Source: Pteria penguin
Lineage: Eukaryota; Mollusca; Bivalvia; Pterioida; Pteriidae
Direction: 5' to 3'
Length of the DNA stretch: 64,000 nucleotides
NCBI GenBank assembly: GCA_035048485.1
Contig: CM068587.1
Span: 38,479,501-38,543,500 of the forward strand
Of this stretch, positions 38,876 to 49,485 are shown piece by piece. The notes under the pieces were generated by a model. It was given only the letters and a program-made list of their open reading frames with translations. It did not search any database and was not told the DNA's origin. Each line of letters starts with the position of its first letter. Positions within the stretch are counted from its first letter, which is position 1. Both the position numbers and the translations under genes were made by a program.

Positions 38876-39200
38876 AATAAAAGAAAGAAAAAAATAGGGG
38901 AGGGGAGGTTGAGGTTATTATTACTACGTCATTTTCTCTATTGGGAATATTACATCCTAGTTTAGTTCAACACGGAGTGGGGTGGGGTGGGGGTTCCAAT
39001 CTTTCCTAGAAAGGGTAAACAGCGCATTGGCACACAAAAAAAAGGGGGGGGGGTTTAGTTTGAGGTTATCTATACTACGTAATTTTCTCCGTAGGGAATA
39101 TTACATCCCAGTTTAGTTCATCTAGGAGTATGGTGGACTGGCGGATCCAGTCTGGAAAAGCAAATGAACTTCTCTATATATACCAAGGAATGTGACCAAG

Positions 39201-39417
39201 AAGCCAGCGTGGCCTAGTGGTATCATGCCAGACTCCTGATTGGGAGGCCGGGGTTCGGGCCCCGCTCTGGTCATGCCGGTGTCTTGTCTTTCGGATGAGA
39301 CATTAAAAACCGAGGCCCCGTGTTGTGGTATGCATGGCACGTTAAACATCCCTCACTGCTTCGGGTGGGTCCGTTGCAAACGTGGTGTGACGTAAAACAA
39401 AAATCAACCAATCAATT
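39201..39417 (+). mobile_element. tRNA-derived SINE, type 1 (internally deleted copy)
   Basis: This copy has the same head, TTTCGGATGAGAC body and GGCACGTTAAA block as 31842-32112, but lacks about 60 bp between GGTCCGTTGCA and GGTGTGACGT. Imperfect flanking direct repeats AATGTGACC (39189-39197) and AATGTGATCC (39418-39427) are likely target duplications. Confidence 0.82.
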
Positions 39418-39589
39418 AATGTGATCCAGACAAATATTACATAAGGTACATTACTGAAAATGCCATACCAAGATCTATGTAACTGCATCTGGGCATGATC
39501 CAGTCAAACCGCTCGTTATGGAGGTCGCGACCTCAAACCACTAGGACACAAAAATACCATCAGCGTGCACAACAGACAATGAACCTCGA

Positions 39590-39765
39590 AAAGTAACTCC
39601 CCTACACCCTGAAGCAAATGGATATGTCGAGAAATCAATAAAACCTTAACGAAGATAATTAAAGCCGCAAACACTGAAAGACAAAATAAAAATTACGCAC
39701 AAGAACTTCACCATTTTCTGAGAAATTACCGAACAAAATCACAATTGAAACTTCAGAAAAAAATT
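39590..39765 (+). pseudogene. Decayed Ty3/Gypsy-type integrase fragment
   Basis: From about 39593 the plus strand reads through a Pro-Leu-His-Pro-Glu-Ala-Asn-Gly stretch and, after a one-base loss near 39642-39646, continues in another frame through a Leu-Arg-Asn-Tyr-Arg motif at about 39718. The order (P-x-x-N-G, then E near the start of a helix, then FLRNYR) matches the C-terminal half of the Ty3/Gypsy integrase catalytic core, whose last catalytic residue is the Glu after NGYV. No flanking protease, reverse transcriptase or LTR was found. The fragment is short, frameshifted and non-functional. Confidence 0.65.
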
Positions 39766-40600
39766 AAAAGAAGCTACCGGTAATGTCGAAATTACCAATC
39801 AAAAGTCCTCTACGAAATAAAGGTACGTCCGAAGAAGACACAGAAACCAGCGAGATATCGAGATTAGTGAAATGAAGTTATTGATAGAAAATGTGAAAAG
39901 TCATATTCTATATCATGTAATATAAAACAATTGTCAAAATTTCTGTTTGAAATAACAAAGTATTTTTAATATGATCACATATTAATTTATTCATTAATGA
40001 TACCGATTCATTTTGTACATATATCCAGAGACATAGGCTAGTTGAAAGCAGTCTAGGTCTCTGATATATCGTATTTGATCTAAATTTTCATGCAGTCAAC
40101 TGTCATGTTAATCTTGTGTCAGTATTAATTGCTTTAGAGAGATTCGGACATCGTGAACTTTAACACTTGTAGTTTTATACTGCTGTCTTATCTTCCGTTT
40201 AGATTAGCTGAAACGTGCATACACTTTCTATGACATTTAATTCAGAGATCAATCGAGAGACTCGTTACACTTTGTAAACACACGTTATATTCTAAGATAA
40301 TTGGCTAAATTGCTTCACTTTATCTGTGAGTATCGAGATCGAGACAGTGAACTTTTCACATTAACTGCGAACTTTATATGTTGTCGACACTAATCTATAT
40401 ATTTCCGAATATTTTCATGATATCTTATTTCATTTTAAGTAATCATAACTTTTCAATAAACAAAGAAATGTTAGATACAATATCCAAATATATTAGTCAC
40501 GTGATTCTGTACCAATTTATTTGTAATGCATACGTGTTGGTCAGTCTACCATCTAGCGTGTACCTCAGAGCAGCTTACGTACTATGAGTCTATGTACATA
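39766..40600. other. No recognisable gene
   Basis: Apart from the micro-palindrome at 40019-40070, listed separately, only short frames without recognisable domains are present. Confidence 0.5.
40019..40070. mobile_element. Micro-palindrome CAGAGACATAG...CTAGGTCTCTG with 7 bp direct repeats
   Basis: A 38 bp palindrome at 40026-40063 is flanked by ATATATC at 40019-40025 and 40064-40070. Its termini match the palindromes at 29934, 30473 and 31511. Its middle (CTAG, GAAAG) resembles the 31511 copy, so the two probably descend from one longer source. Confidence 0.65.
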
Positions 40601-40685
40601 TGTTACACCAATGTTTAATACATTTAGTATATTTAAACATTATCATAACAATCTAATACTAAATGTTTTAAACATTAGTGTAACA
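40601..40685. repeat. Fold-back with ~30 bp arms
   Basis: The left arm is 40601-40630 (TGTTACACCAATGTTTAATA and on) and the right arm 40656-40685. They are complementary with two mismatches and a ~25 nt AT-rich loop. I found no clear target duplication. Confidence 0.75.
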
Positions 40686-41209
40686 CAAATGTTGATAGAT
40701 ATAGAAACTAAACTATCTTATATATTGTCTATAGCAATATTACAGAAACTATATGCTTAATCAATGTACCTACTTGGGAAACATTTGTCTACAGCATTGT
40801 CTTTATTGAATAAGATAATTAACTTGGAGCAAACTTACAAAAATTCTTTCTATCGATGTCAACGTGACAAAACACATTGTAGATGAGTACAAAATTGTTA
40901 CTCTTAGAATCTTTAACATATTGATGAATTTTAGAAGGTATGAAGAACTCAAGTTTCCCTACATATGTTGCTGTTCAACCAGATTTGTCAAGGAGTGGAT
41001 CCAAGGGGGGGGGGGGGGGGCAACAAATACTTCAGAGTGTACCCTGTCGTGAAAGACTTGTCAAACTCGCTGCACACACACACACACACATATTTATATA
41101 TACATCATTTTTGTTAAATGCTTTATTTATAAATCTTTCCAATCTCAGTATTTCATTTCATTTCATTTCATGAATGTTTCAAATATTGTCCAGATCTAAC
41201 TTAAAATTG
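40686..41209. other. No gene; simple repeats
   Basis: A 16-base G-run (41005-41020), a CA repeat (41072-41090) and a short (ATTTC)n tract near 41150-41170 are present. Frames crossing them are artefacts. Confidence 0.7.
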
Positions 41210-41700
41210 CCTAATTTCATATGTTGAGTGTTGAGAAACATCTAAAAACTTATTTAGATGTGTAAAGAAATGAAAAAAAAAATTTTTGACCGCAGCTGGA
41301 TTTGAACCGCTACTCTCCATATTTCAATTACCAAGTGGTATATAGGGGCAGGCTTGGTGTAGTGGTTAAGCGCTTGGCTTGCGGCGCCGACGATCCGGGT
41401 TCGATTCCCGGGTTGCGCCACTATGTTTAAGAGGTTGGTAACCTCCTGCTTCCATGTCGCGATATAACTGAAATATTGTTGAAAGCGACGTAAAACACCA
41501 ATCAACCAACCAACCAACCAACCAAGTGGTATATGTACCATTGTGAGAACTGCTTTTTAGACATGGTGACATTATCTGTTAACTAATTTGGATGAAATTT
41601 ACCAGATTGATAGAGGACCTTTAGTACTTTATGTATTCCATGTTTCATTAAAATCTTCCATGTGGTATAACAGCAGAAGTGAAAAATGTGATTGAATTGT
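41210..41700 (+). repeat. Dispersed repeat, copy A, interrupted by a SINE
   Basis: The text (ATATGTTGAGTGTTGAGAAA ... GCAGCTGGATTTGAACCGC ... AGAACTGCTTTTTAGACATG) matches copy B at 42244-42530 closely. Copy A is split by the SINE at 41344-41520, and copy B preserves the uninterrupted site. The sequence continues in weaker form to about 42240. Confidence 0.85.
41344..41520 (+). mobile_element. tRNA-derived SINE, type 2, with 14 bp target duplication
   Basis: The head has an A box (TGGTGTAGTGG) and a B box (GGTTCGATTCC). The body includes AGGTTGGTAACCTCCTGCTT and GATATAACTGAAATATTG, and the tail is ACACCAATCAACCAACC. It is flanked by perfect ACCAAGTGGTATAT repeats (41330-41343 and 41521-41534). 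The related repeat at 42244 has only one copy of that 14-mer, which confirms insertion by target-primed copying. Confidence 0.93.
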
Positions 41701-42243
41701 TCGTATACACCCTCATTTGGAAGTCTTAAAAAATTCATAGAAAATCCAAAAATTGAGATATTGACAAAATTCTTTCAAAGTAACAATCCTTACCATAATT
41801 ATGATCACAATAGTGCATAAGAAATCATCATTATCGATTAACTAGGAAATATGACACTTTTTTTCTGCATTGAATCACCAAGTCCAAAGAAATGTCGAAA
41901 AAAAAATTCTAAAATTTGATTTTGGAAGGGAACCAAAATGACAATACGTCTTCACTCATCCCTCTAGATCATTTCTATGCATTCTGTTTGTCTCTGTATA
42001 CAGCCCGTATGAAAAGGATATTGTTAAAGGAGGGAACTCTTTTGTGACCTACTTTTGACTATGGTGGCGCCACCTGTAAAGAGGTCTGGATGAAAACAAC
42101 AGAATTTGAAGAGGATCATAAGTGACTTATTTCTACCAAGATTTATTAAAATCCTTCAAACAATTTTACAGAAAAAGATGAAATGTGAAAAATGGCCAAC
42201 CCCCCCCCCCTTTTTTTTTTTTGGAAGTCTTAAACGTAAAATT

Positions 42244-43094
42244 CCTAATTTCATATGTTGAGTGTTGAGAAACATCTAAAAACTTATTTAGATGTGTAAA
42301 AAAAAATTTTTTTTTGACCACAGCTGGATTTGAACCGCTACTCTCCATATTTCAATTACCAAGTGGTATATGTACCATTGTGAGAACTGCTTTTTAGACA
42401 TGGTGGCATTATCTGTTAACCAATTTGGATGAAATTTACCAAATTGATAGAGGACTTTTAGTACTTCATGTATTCCATGTTTCATTAAAATCTTTCATGT
42501 GGTTTTGTAGAAAAAGTTGAAAATGTGAAAATGGCCACCCCCCCCTTTTTTTTGGAAGTCTTAAAAAATTCATAAAAAATCCAAAAATTGACATAACGAC
42601 AAAATTCTTTCACAATAATATTCCTAACCACAATTATGATCAAAATAGTCATTAAGAAATCATCAATATCAATTAACTGAAATACATGACACTTTTCTTC
42701 ATTGAAATGAATAAGTCCAGAAACACGTCAAAAAGCGTATATTTCTATTTGACGGATCTTAACCCCGAACACAATTTTTAATAACCCATCTTTATAGATT
42801 GTTGAAATGCAATTAATTTCCCCATTTATGTACTGGTTCTGGAGAAGATGTTTGAAGAGGGGTACCCTTTTGGGCACTTTTGGTCCCGCCCTGGATCCAT
42901 CCCTGAGGGAATCTGGATCCCGAAGAAAATTTTAGTAGGGGACCTTAAGTACATCATTTACACAAAGTTTGATCCAAATCTGCAATGTAGTTCCAGAGAA
43001 GAAGTCGAAATTGTGAAAAAGTTAACGACGGACGACGACGACGGACGGTGCACTATGACTATAGCTCACTTGAGCCTTTGGCTCAGGTGAGCTA
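42244..43094 (+). repeat. Dispersed repeat, copy B, ending in an AGCTCAC hairpin
   Basis: 42244-42530 matches copy A. It is followed by C- and T-runs, an AAATCCAAAAATTGACATA section resembling 41750, and a (GACGAC)n-like stretch. It ends in a hairpin at 43062-43094 (arms TAGCTCACTTGAGCC and GGCTCAGGTGAGCTA, one mismatch) and an A-run. The hairpin head reappears at about 62574-62590. The hairpin plus A-run suggests the 3' end of a non-autonomous repeat. Confidence 0.7.
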
Positions 43095-44473
43095 AAAAAA
43101 AAAAACTTCTTTCTTCGTGTGTGTATATGTTTTGAATTTAAAAGAAATGGGGCACATGTACATGATGAAAAGGGCGTTATAGAATTTTGCTCACACATTT
43201 AGTCTTGAATTTCTTTCATCATAAATTTCAATTGAAATTTATCTTATTTGAGTACGTATATTCATAGAACAGAATGTTTAAAAGACAACTATGTATTGTT
43301 GTATCATATTTTTTTTACAAAACATTATATTACCTATTAAATATTACAGAATTCCAACTGGGAAAAAGTAGATATATACATGGGGTCAAGATATGTGGTT
43401 TGGGGGTGATTTTATACTCGAATTGCATTTCTTAAATGGTAGTATTGTCCTATAAAATACTACAATTTATAAGGATGAAATTGAAATATTCAAAATGACT
43501 ACTAAGTACTCCTTAAAGAGGAGTTTGAAACCTTTATCATATTGAGGCATTAATTAATGTTGAAATATGAACACCCCTCCCTATAAAGTATCATTTCTCA
43601 TAGACAACACCAGTTGTTGATTTAAAATTCGCTTAGTACACTGTTTGATCATATTTTCAGTGGTAGATTTAAGGACAAACCCGGCGCTCCCCTCTTATAT
43701 TCGTATAGGTTATATATCCGTTGGAATTAATTAACTCTATTTTCCAATTCAACTATGCGTTGAGACTTTTACTAGAATGCTGTTCCTGCGGAATTCATTT
43801 CCGTAATAACTGACAACACCGAAGCAGTTCTGAAGTTTATACCTATGTTTTAATATCCGATCATGAAACGAGGAAAGATAAGTAAGTTTTTTGAAGTTGA
43901 AATGCGACAAAGAACATAAAACAAAACAAAACTTGCTGCAGAAGAATTGAATAGAAAGTACCTTTGTATTTACTCCCAAATTTTGTGGCAAATCTAGTTT
44001 ATACAATACAAATTCATTAGTTGATATTTGCGATGACATGTCAAGGTACGGTTATGTATAATATACGGCACCGTCCATTTGATATTCTGGGAGGAGGGAA
44101 GCCTGGAATGTTTTTTAAAAAAAAAATTCTGCCCTGATTTTGACTAAAAAAATATGATCTTGCTCAGTCACACAGTGAAAAAATAATCTGTCTCCAATAA
44201 ATTACCATAATCTAAAATCATACATTGGAAAAAATTAAGTGATAAAACTCAATTTTTCCTGGATAGCTTTGCTCGCCAGAATTATACATAACACAACAGT
44301 TTGTGTTATTATGATCTTTTGTTCTTCATCAGTTCAGTCATGGGCAAACCTACCATATTTTTAACTTGAATTTGATGGCAAAATCATCAGATAGTTCAGA
44401 TTTCTATGGGTACTAACTGTGCACCTCTTACAGCAGATTTGTTTCTATATTGTTATGTGGGGTGGGGTTTCAT
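43095..44473. other. No recognisable gene
   Basis: AT-rich sequence. A 96-codon minus-strand frame (43749-44039) shows no domain I know, and I would not call it a gene. Confidence 0.5.
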
Positions 44474-44479
44474 GTATTC

Positions 44480-45530
44480 CAGGGTTCTCAAAAAGTTTAG
44501 AAGTAGCAGGTGAATTTAAAGAAAGTAGGAGGCGACATATGCGAGCGCCTTTGGCGTGATCTAGCCCTGCTAGGGGGGTCCGGGGGCATGCCCCCCCCCC
44601 CGGGAAAATTTTGAAATTTGGAAGGCACTAGGAGGCATTTTCTTAGCTTTTGGGCACTAAATTATGACATTAGAATGATCAGTAAAATGTCAGCAAATTG
44701 TGCTGTTTAAAGTGATAATATATAAATTTTGTCTTGGGTATAAGAGTTTGGTGGTAACCATTTTACCAAATCACTTGGATGATTCATCTCTAAGTTGGCA
44801 CAACAAGTTCGCAGAATAGACATTTATAGAATATTTGCTGAGTAAACGCAGTAAGTGGAGGGCCCAATGTATAAACCATGTTAGTACATTCAACTCAACT
44901 GGTATTAGTTTTATAACAGTAATTAATTTAAATTAAAGTCCACATGTATTAGTTGTATAACAGTAATTAATTTAACTAGATGCATCTTTCAACAAATAAG
45001 GGGGCAGACGTGGTGTAGTGGTTAAGCGCTTGGCTTGCCTCGCCGACGATCCGGGTTTGATTCCCGGGTTGCGCCACTATGTTTGAGAGGTTGGTAACCT
45101 CCTGCTTCCATGTCGCGATATAACTGAAATATTGTTGAAAGCGACGTAAAACACCACTCAACCAACCAACCAACATCAACAAATAAGACACGTAATCTGA
45201 CCTAACAAGCCTTGGTTGCTTGGCAAAGTATCCTGTTATTTTCTTCATTATTATTATTTCTACTTTCGTTTTTAAAACACGCACGTGTTACAGTGCGGGA
45301 TCGGGATTAAACGTAAATAAGGTTCGTGACATGGGGGCCCAGTGACGTGTGTTGTAATTTCCGCTGAAACTCGCTGAATATATTTCTCTGACCGTGGCAT
45401 CTGTGTTTCATTAAAGTGAATCCATGATATAGTACAACTTTTTTTGACTTTGCTATAGAAAGTAGGCGGCGATTTTGCCCGAAGTAGCAGGTGGGAAATC
45501 GCTGGTCGCCGGCTCGAAATGAGAACCCTG
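44480..45530. mobile_element. Non-autonomous inverted-repeat transposon (1.05 kb) with 6 bp duplication
   Basis: The left end CAGGGTTCTCA (44480-44490) and right end TGAGAACCCTG (45520-45530) are perfect inverted repeats, with GTATTC directly outside both (44474-44479 and 45531-45536). The subterminal zones share GAAGTAGCAGGTG and AAAGTAGG(A/C)GGCGA in the same orientation. A SINE (45001-45175) lies inside. I see no transposase. The CAG/CTG ends recall hAT elements, but those make 8 bp duplications and only 6 bp are seen here. Confidence 0.8.
45001..45175 (+). mobile_element. tRNA-derived SINE, type 2 (second copy)
   Basis: Nearly identical to 41344-41520, with the same boxes, body and CAACCAACC tail. 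It is flanked by perfect 12 bp repeats TCAACAAATAAG (44989-45000 and 45176-45187). It lies inside the 44480-45530 transposon, so it inserted later. Confidence 0.93.
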
Positions 45531-45536
45531 GTATTC

Positions 45537-46332
45537 TATTAAAAATCTATACGATTCAACCTTATTGAGATGTTGGATGATACATCTAGTTACATGTACA
45601 TGCATCTTGACGACATCTTAGTTATTGATAACCCAGAGTTTGAAAGATATATAGCTAACGTATACCCACCTAAACTTCGGTAAAACAAAGCCAGTATTTG
45701 TGATACAGAAACACTTTTCTTTGACCTATACATTAAGACAACAATAAAATTCATACAAAAATTTATGATAAACATGACAATTTTAGATTTCCTGTGGTAA
45801 ATTTCCCTTAGTTGGAAAGTTAAAGATATTCCTAGACTAGACTCCCAGCATATGGTATCTATAAAATTCAGATTTTTCGATTTGCCAGCGCCTGCACTAA
45901 CGTTTTGGAGTTTCATACAAAAAAAATTACAAATAACGTTTGAACTTCTAACCCTGGGTTACAAATATCATAAACTTAGAAAAGCCTTCGGAAATTGTTT
46001 TACGTCCTATTCAGAACTTTTATCAAAATTCTGAAATATTACTTTACAATGGAATTTCCCATCCCAATTTCTGCGTTGATCTTGTGCACATAAGAGGGTT
46101 CTAACAAGTTTATCTAGTCGGGTTCCAAAATAGTGAAAGGCCTTCGTGATTTACAATAGTATGACCCGGAGATCATCAAAAGGACAATAATTCGTGTATT
46201 AACCCCTTCTACACTCTTATATAAAATTTGATTAACAGGCGGGTGGGGACTATATGGTGGGCCTTGTTGAACCCTTTTTATATGGCAGGGATCATATAGT
46301 GTTGCACCCTGTCATTCCGTCATTTTGTCATT
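45537..46332. other. No recognisable gene
   Basis: A minus-strand frame of 108 codons (45590-45916) and a plus-strand frame of 60 codons (45852-46034) have no recognisable domain. Confidence 0.5.
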
Positions 46333-46690
46333 CCGAAATCTTGTCATCACAATTCCTCCCAAACCGTTCATCAGAATTTCACCAAACTTCACATGTAAGT
46401 AGGGCAGCATATGTAGATGTGCATGAAGGGAGGCAACTCTGCTCATAATTTTTTTCAGGAGTTATGGGACTTTGAAATTAGAAAATGTGCATTGCATATG
46501 GCTGAACCTTGTCATCGCAACTCCTCCTAAACTGTTCATCAGAATTTTCAGAATTTCACCAAACTTCACATGTAGGTAGGGCAGCATATGTAGATGTGCA
46601 TGAAGGGAGGCAACTCTGCTCAGAATTTTTTTTCAGGAGTTATGGGACTTTGAAATTAGAAAATGTGCATTGCATATGACTGAACCTTCA
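46333..46690 (+). repeat. Two tandem ~180 bp copies of a dispersed repeat
   Basis: CTTGTCATC(A/G)CAA(T/C)TCCTCC, AGGGCAGCATATGTAGATGT and AGGAGTTATGGGACTTTGAA each occur twice, about 180 bp apart. The second copy has a short internal duplication of TCAGAATTT. Non-coding. Confidence 0.85.
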
Positions 46691-46949
46691 TTGAATTTTC
46701 AAATATTAGTTCTGTGGCAATTATATTTCACTACCTTAGCTGCCAGCGGGGACACCTGTGTCGCACCGACACATTAAAATTCTAGTTCAATGAAGAAATG
46801 GTCCTGAACCTCATTCCTTCTTATTGTTAATAAGTACTCTTACATATCAATTAATTAAGGCAGAACACAGTTTACGGTTCATGAGGGGTGGACAGGGAGT
46901 AGTAGCAACCCCAGGTAAATTTTGAAGCGTATTCATATCTGTATGTGCT

Positions 46950-48111
46950 CAGTCTTTCCGAAAAATAGTTTACATCACTAGCCGGTAGGGCTAGTCCAGC
47001 CCAAACTTTTACTAGGAAAATTCTGCTAGCCCAGACAAAAAGTCTTTAATCTTGATAAATCTTAATTTTATAATTCATTGTTGTACACGAATTATTAGTC
47101 ATAATCATTATTACACTTGTTATTGCACTAAATTTTGCGTATTGAAAAGCACATCATTCACTAGGAAGTATCTGCAATTTGGAAGACTAAAATGATAATC
47201 TACCCTGGATGTGGGCATTACAAAATTAATGTGACCAATACTTCTTAAATTTAAAGAAAAACTTTAATTAAGGGACCGTCAGATCAAACTTTATCCATAC
47301 TCATTCTGTAATTTCATTAAAACGTCATTGGGATATGTACAGTAACTTCTTTAAATCTGCGCACATCCATCATTTTGCATAAGACAAAGATACATATATT
47401 ATATGCATTCATGAATGCATTCACGAAAAGATATAGAAATTTGTAAACCACAACACATTTAATCTTCTTAATTTCATTACCTATCTGAGTGCAAGATTTC
47501 TGGTAAATCACTTGCATGGTCATTAGATAGATACATTAAAGATAATTTATCTGACTATACTGTAGAGAAAATTTACAATAATATGTTTTGATTTCAATTT
47601 TTAAAGTTCTATTTGCGTTTTTGAGAGATCGTTTTCTTTTTGTATTCAGAATTTCCTCTGATAAATTAAACTGCAAAAATCATGTAAAATTTTTTAATAA
47701 ATCTGAGTTTTAAACCAAATCAAAATGTTCCAATTAAGATCTAATATGCCATCATTGACGAAGTGTTTAAGAAATCAAAAACATTCGCTTATCTAAAACT
47801 GTACTGCATGGAGATATAGAAGATTATTTAACACTAGAGATTATAAAACGAAAGTGTAACAGCTGAATCGAGCTAAAATTCAGACAGTTGTATCAAACAC
47901 CGAGTCAAAAGAAAATATCGAGCTGAATTAAAATTGCAATGAATCGTTTCAGTCCTACTAGCAATGCGTTATCTTTTGTTCTCAAAAATTTCTTTTACTG
48001 AGACATCGATATTTTTTAAGCCAGTCGGGCTTTTTCAAAAGCAAATTTTACTAGCCCAAGGGAATTTTTGGTAGCCTCGGACGTCGGGCTAGTGAGTTTT
48101 CGGAAAGACTG
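46950..48111. mobile_element. Non-autonomous inverted-repeat transposon (1.16 kb) with 6 bp duplication
   Basis: Left end CAGTCTTTCCGAAAA (46950-46964) and its reverse complement at the right end (48097-48111) are flanked by perfect TGTGCT repeats (46944-46949 and 48112-48117). Both subterminal regions contain CACTAGCC and GGGCTAGT motifs. The interior is AT-rich with no transposase. Like the element at 44480, it combines CAG/CTG ends with a 6 bp duplication, although the terminal sequences beyond CAG differ. Confidence 0.85.
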
Positions 48112-48117
48112 TGTGCT

Positions 48118-49209
48118 TAAAGTATTTGGATAGAGCTCAGTGAGATAAATTCAAGACAGTTTTCCTTACGGTGATATATCAATTTTACTAAAAGTTATGG
48201 CAGTTTGAAGATGCCAAATTTTTACATTTTACATCCATGGTGTATACTAATCAAACAATATTGTGTTCCAGTTTGTTCCATAGAAGCATTACAAGTCATA
48301 CATTTCACTTTATCATAAACCTAAAATATGTTGATATATCACGCAAGAGAAAAAACAACCTGTATACAGTATGACACACACAGAGAAAACATTGATTTAT
48401 AGAAATTTAAATGCATTTAAGGGAAGGGCAGCATCAAGCCTCAAATGGGTCCAAGGTGAATCCCTGGTAAGGGGGTCAGAGTGCGAGGTGAAACTCCTCG
48501 AAATTTCAGCGAATTTAGAATTTTGATATTAAAAATTCCATAAAAAAACAATGCCAACTGCTGTAAAATTTTACGAAAACAGCATATACATTGTACATTC
48601 AATTACATGTAAATATCAATCATAGTAGACCTATATCCTACGAACTTGTGTGTATATATTTCTGTTTTTGCATGAAGAGTTGTAAATTCATTTGAACTTA
48701 TTCCTTGCATATCATGAATGCCAGTGTTTTCATTTAAAAGCTACGCGTTTTTAATTTAAAGAGGTATGTATTACACAACTGGGGAAAATTCTATTCAATT
48801 CATGCAAAGTTTACTCGCAATTTCAAGGAAACAAGCAAGCCCCCAAGCGTTTTAAGCCTTCGTCTTGCATCAGGGACCGAAAAAATTTTGCTCACCCCCT
48901 AATATTAAATCTTGGATCCGCCCCCGACCACGTCTAATTAGATCGAAATTTGCCATTGGCCAACGTAAAATTTAGGCGATACGTAACTGACCACTGCACA
49001 AACAAGAACTACACAGTATGAATTGCATTTCAAGGGTAATTTTTAACGTCAAAATATGATCCAACACTGCGGATTGATTTTCAGTGAGGGTCACATTTTC
49101 ATGCCAGGGTCACATTTTCACGCGTCCGTATGGTCAATTAATAACGGATTAGGTCTATTTTTAAGGTAAAAATTCGACTCTTAAACCGTTGAAAACTAAT
49201 TCATGGGTC
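48118..49209. other. No recognisable gene
   Basis: I see no domain-bearing frame. GAGGGTCACATTTTC / CAGGGTCACATTTTC is a short local duplication near 49085-49120. Confidence 0.5.
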
Positions 49210-49220
49210 AGTTCTCAACG

Positions 49221-49474
49221 GGGAGGGGACCAGGTAGCGCAGTTGGTAGCGCCTTCGCTTCTCACAAATGAGATTTCGGGTTCGATTCCCGGTGTGGTAT
49301 GTGAGATGGTGGGGCTGTCACCAACCTGGCTTCGTGGGTTTTCTCCGGGAACTCCGGTTTCCTCCCACACAAACGACACCCTTACGCCAAGATCTGCGCC
49401 AACGAGCAAGATTTATATAAGTTGTTAACTTGTTTCTTAATCGCTGTAAAATAAATAAAGTTTGGTTTTTTTTT
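49221..49474 (+). mobile_element. tRNA-derived SINE, type 3, with 11 bp target duplication
   Basis: The head has AGCGCAGTTGGTAGCGC and GGTTCGATTCC boxes. The body contains GTGGGTTTTCTCCGGGAACT and CCGGTTTCCTCCCAC, and the 3' end is AATAAATAAAG plus a T-rich tail. It is flanked by AGTTCTCAACG at 49210-49220 and 49475-49485. The pol III boxes lie in a longer unit with target duplications, so this is a SINE and not a tRNA gene. Confidence 0.88.
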
Positions 49475-49485
49475 AGTTCTCAACG

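Larger units (their letters stand above)
35515..38876. repeat. Composite repeat block: two ~844 bp copies around ~318 bp tandem units
   Basis: R1 copies at 36223-37066 and 37977-38820 align along their whole length (CATTTCATGAATAATTAATG ... CGTCACATAAAA, ending in A-run plus AAT repeats). Between them (about 37140-37960), a ~318 bp unit containing CCGCAAATATCTCGAAAACGG occurs about 2.6 times, and a partial unit precedes R1 at about 36070-36215. An 82 bp tandem duplication lies at 35853-36016. At the left end a CTCGTTGCT/AGCAACGAG hairpin (35526-35545) precedes AGGTTTCACAAG (35547-35558). The same 12-mer starts the terminal palindrome at 38847. I see no protein, so this is probably a non-autonomous element or nested set. 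Confidence 0.75.

Noticed and set aside
40378..40587. Small membrane protein
   Set aside because: The 69-codon hydrophobic frame is what AT-rich DNA produces by chance. No homology or gene context supports it.
41360..41420. tRNA gene
   Set aside because: The pol III boxes belong to a ~177 bp SINE with a CAACC tail and target duplications. The same reasoning applies to the tRNA-like heads at 31850, 39210, 45010, 49230 and 51260.
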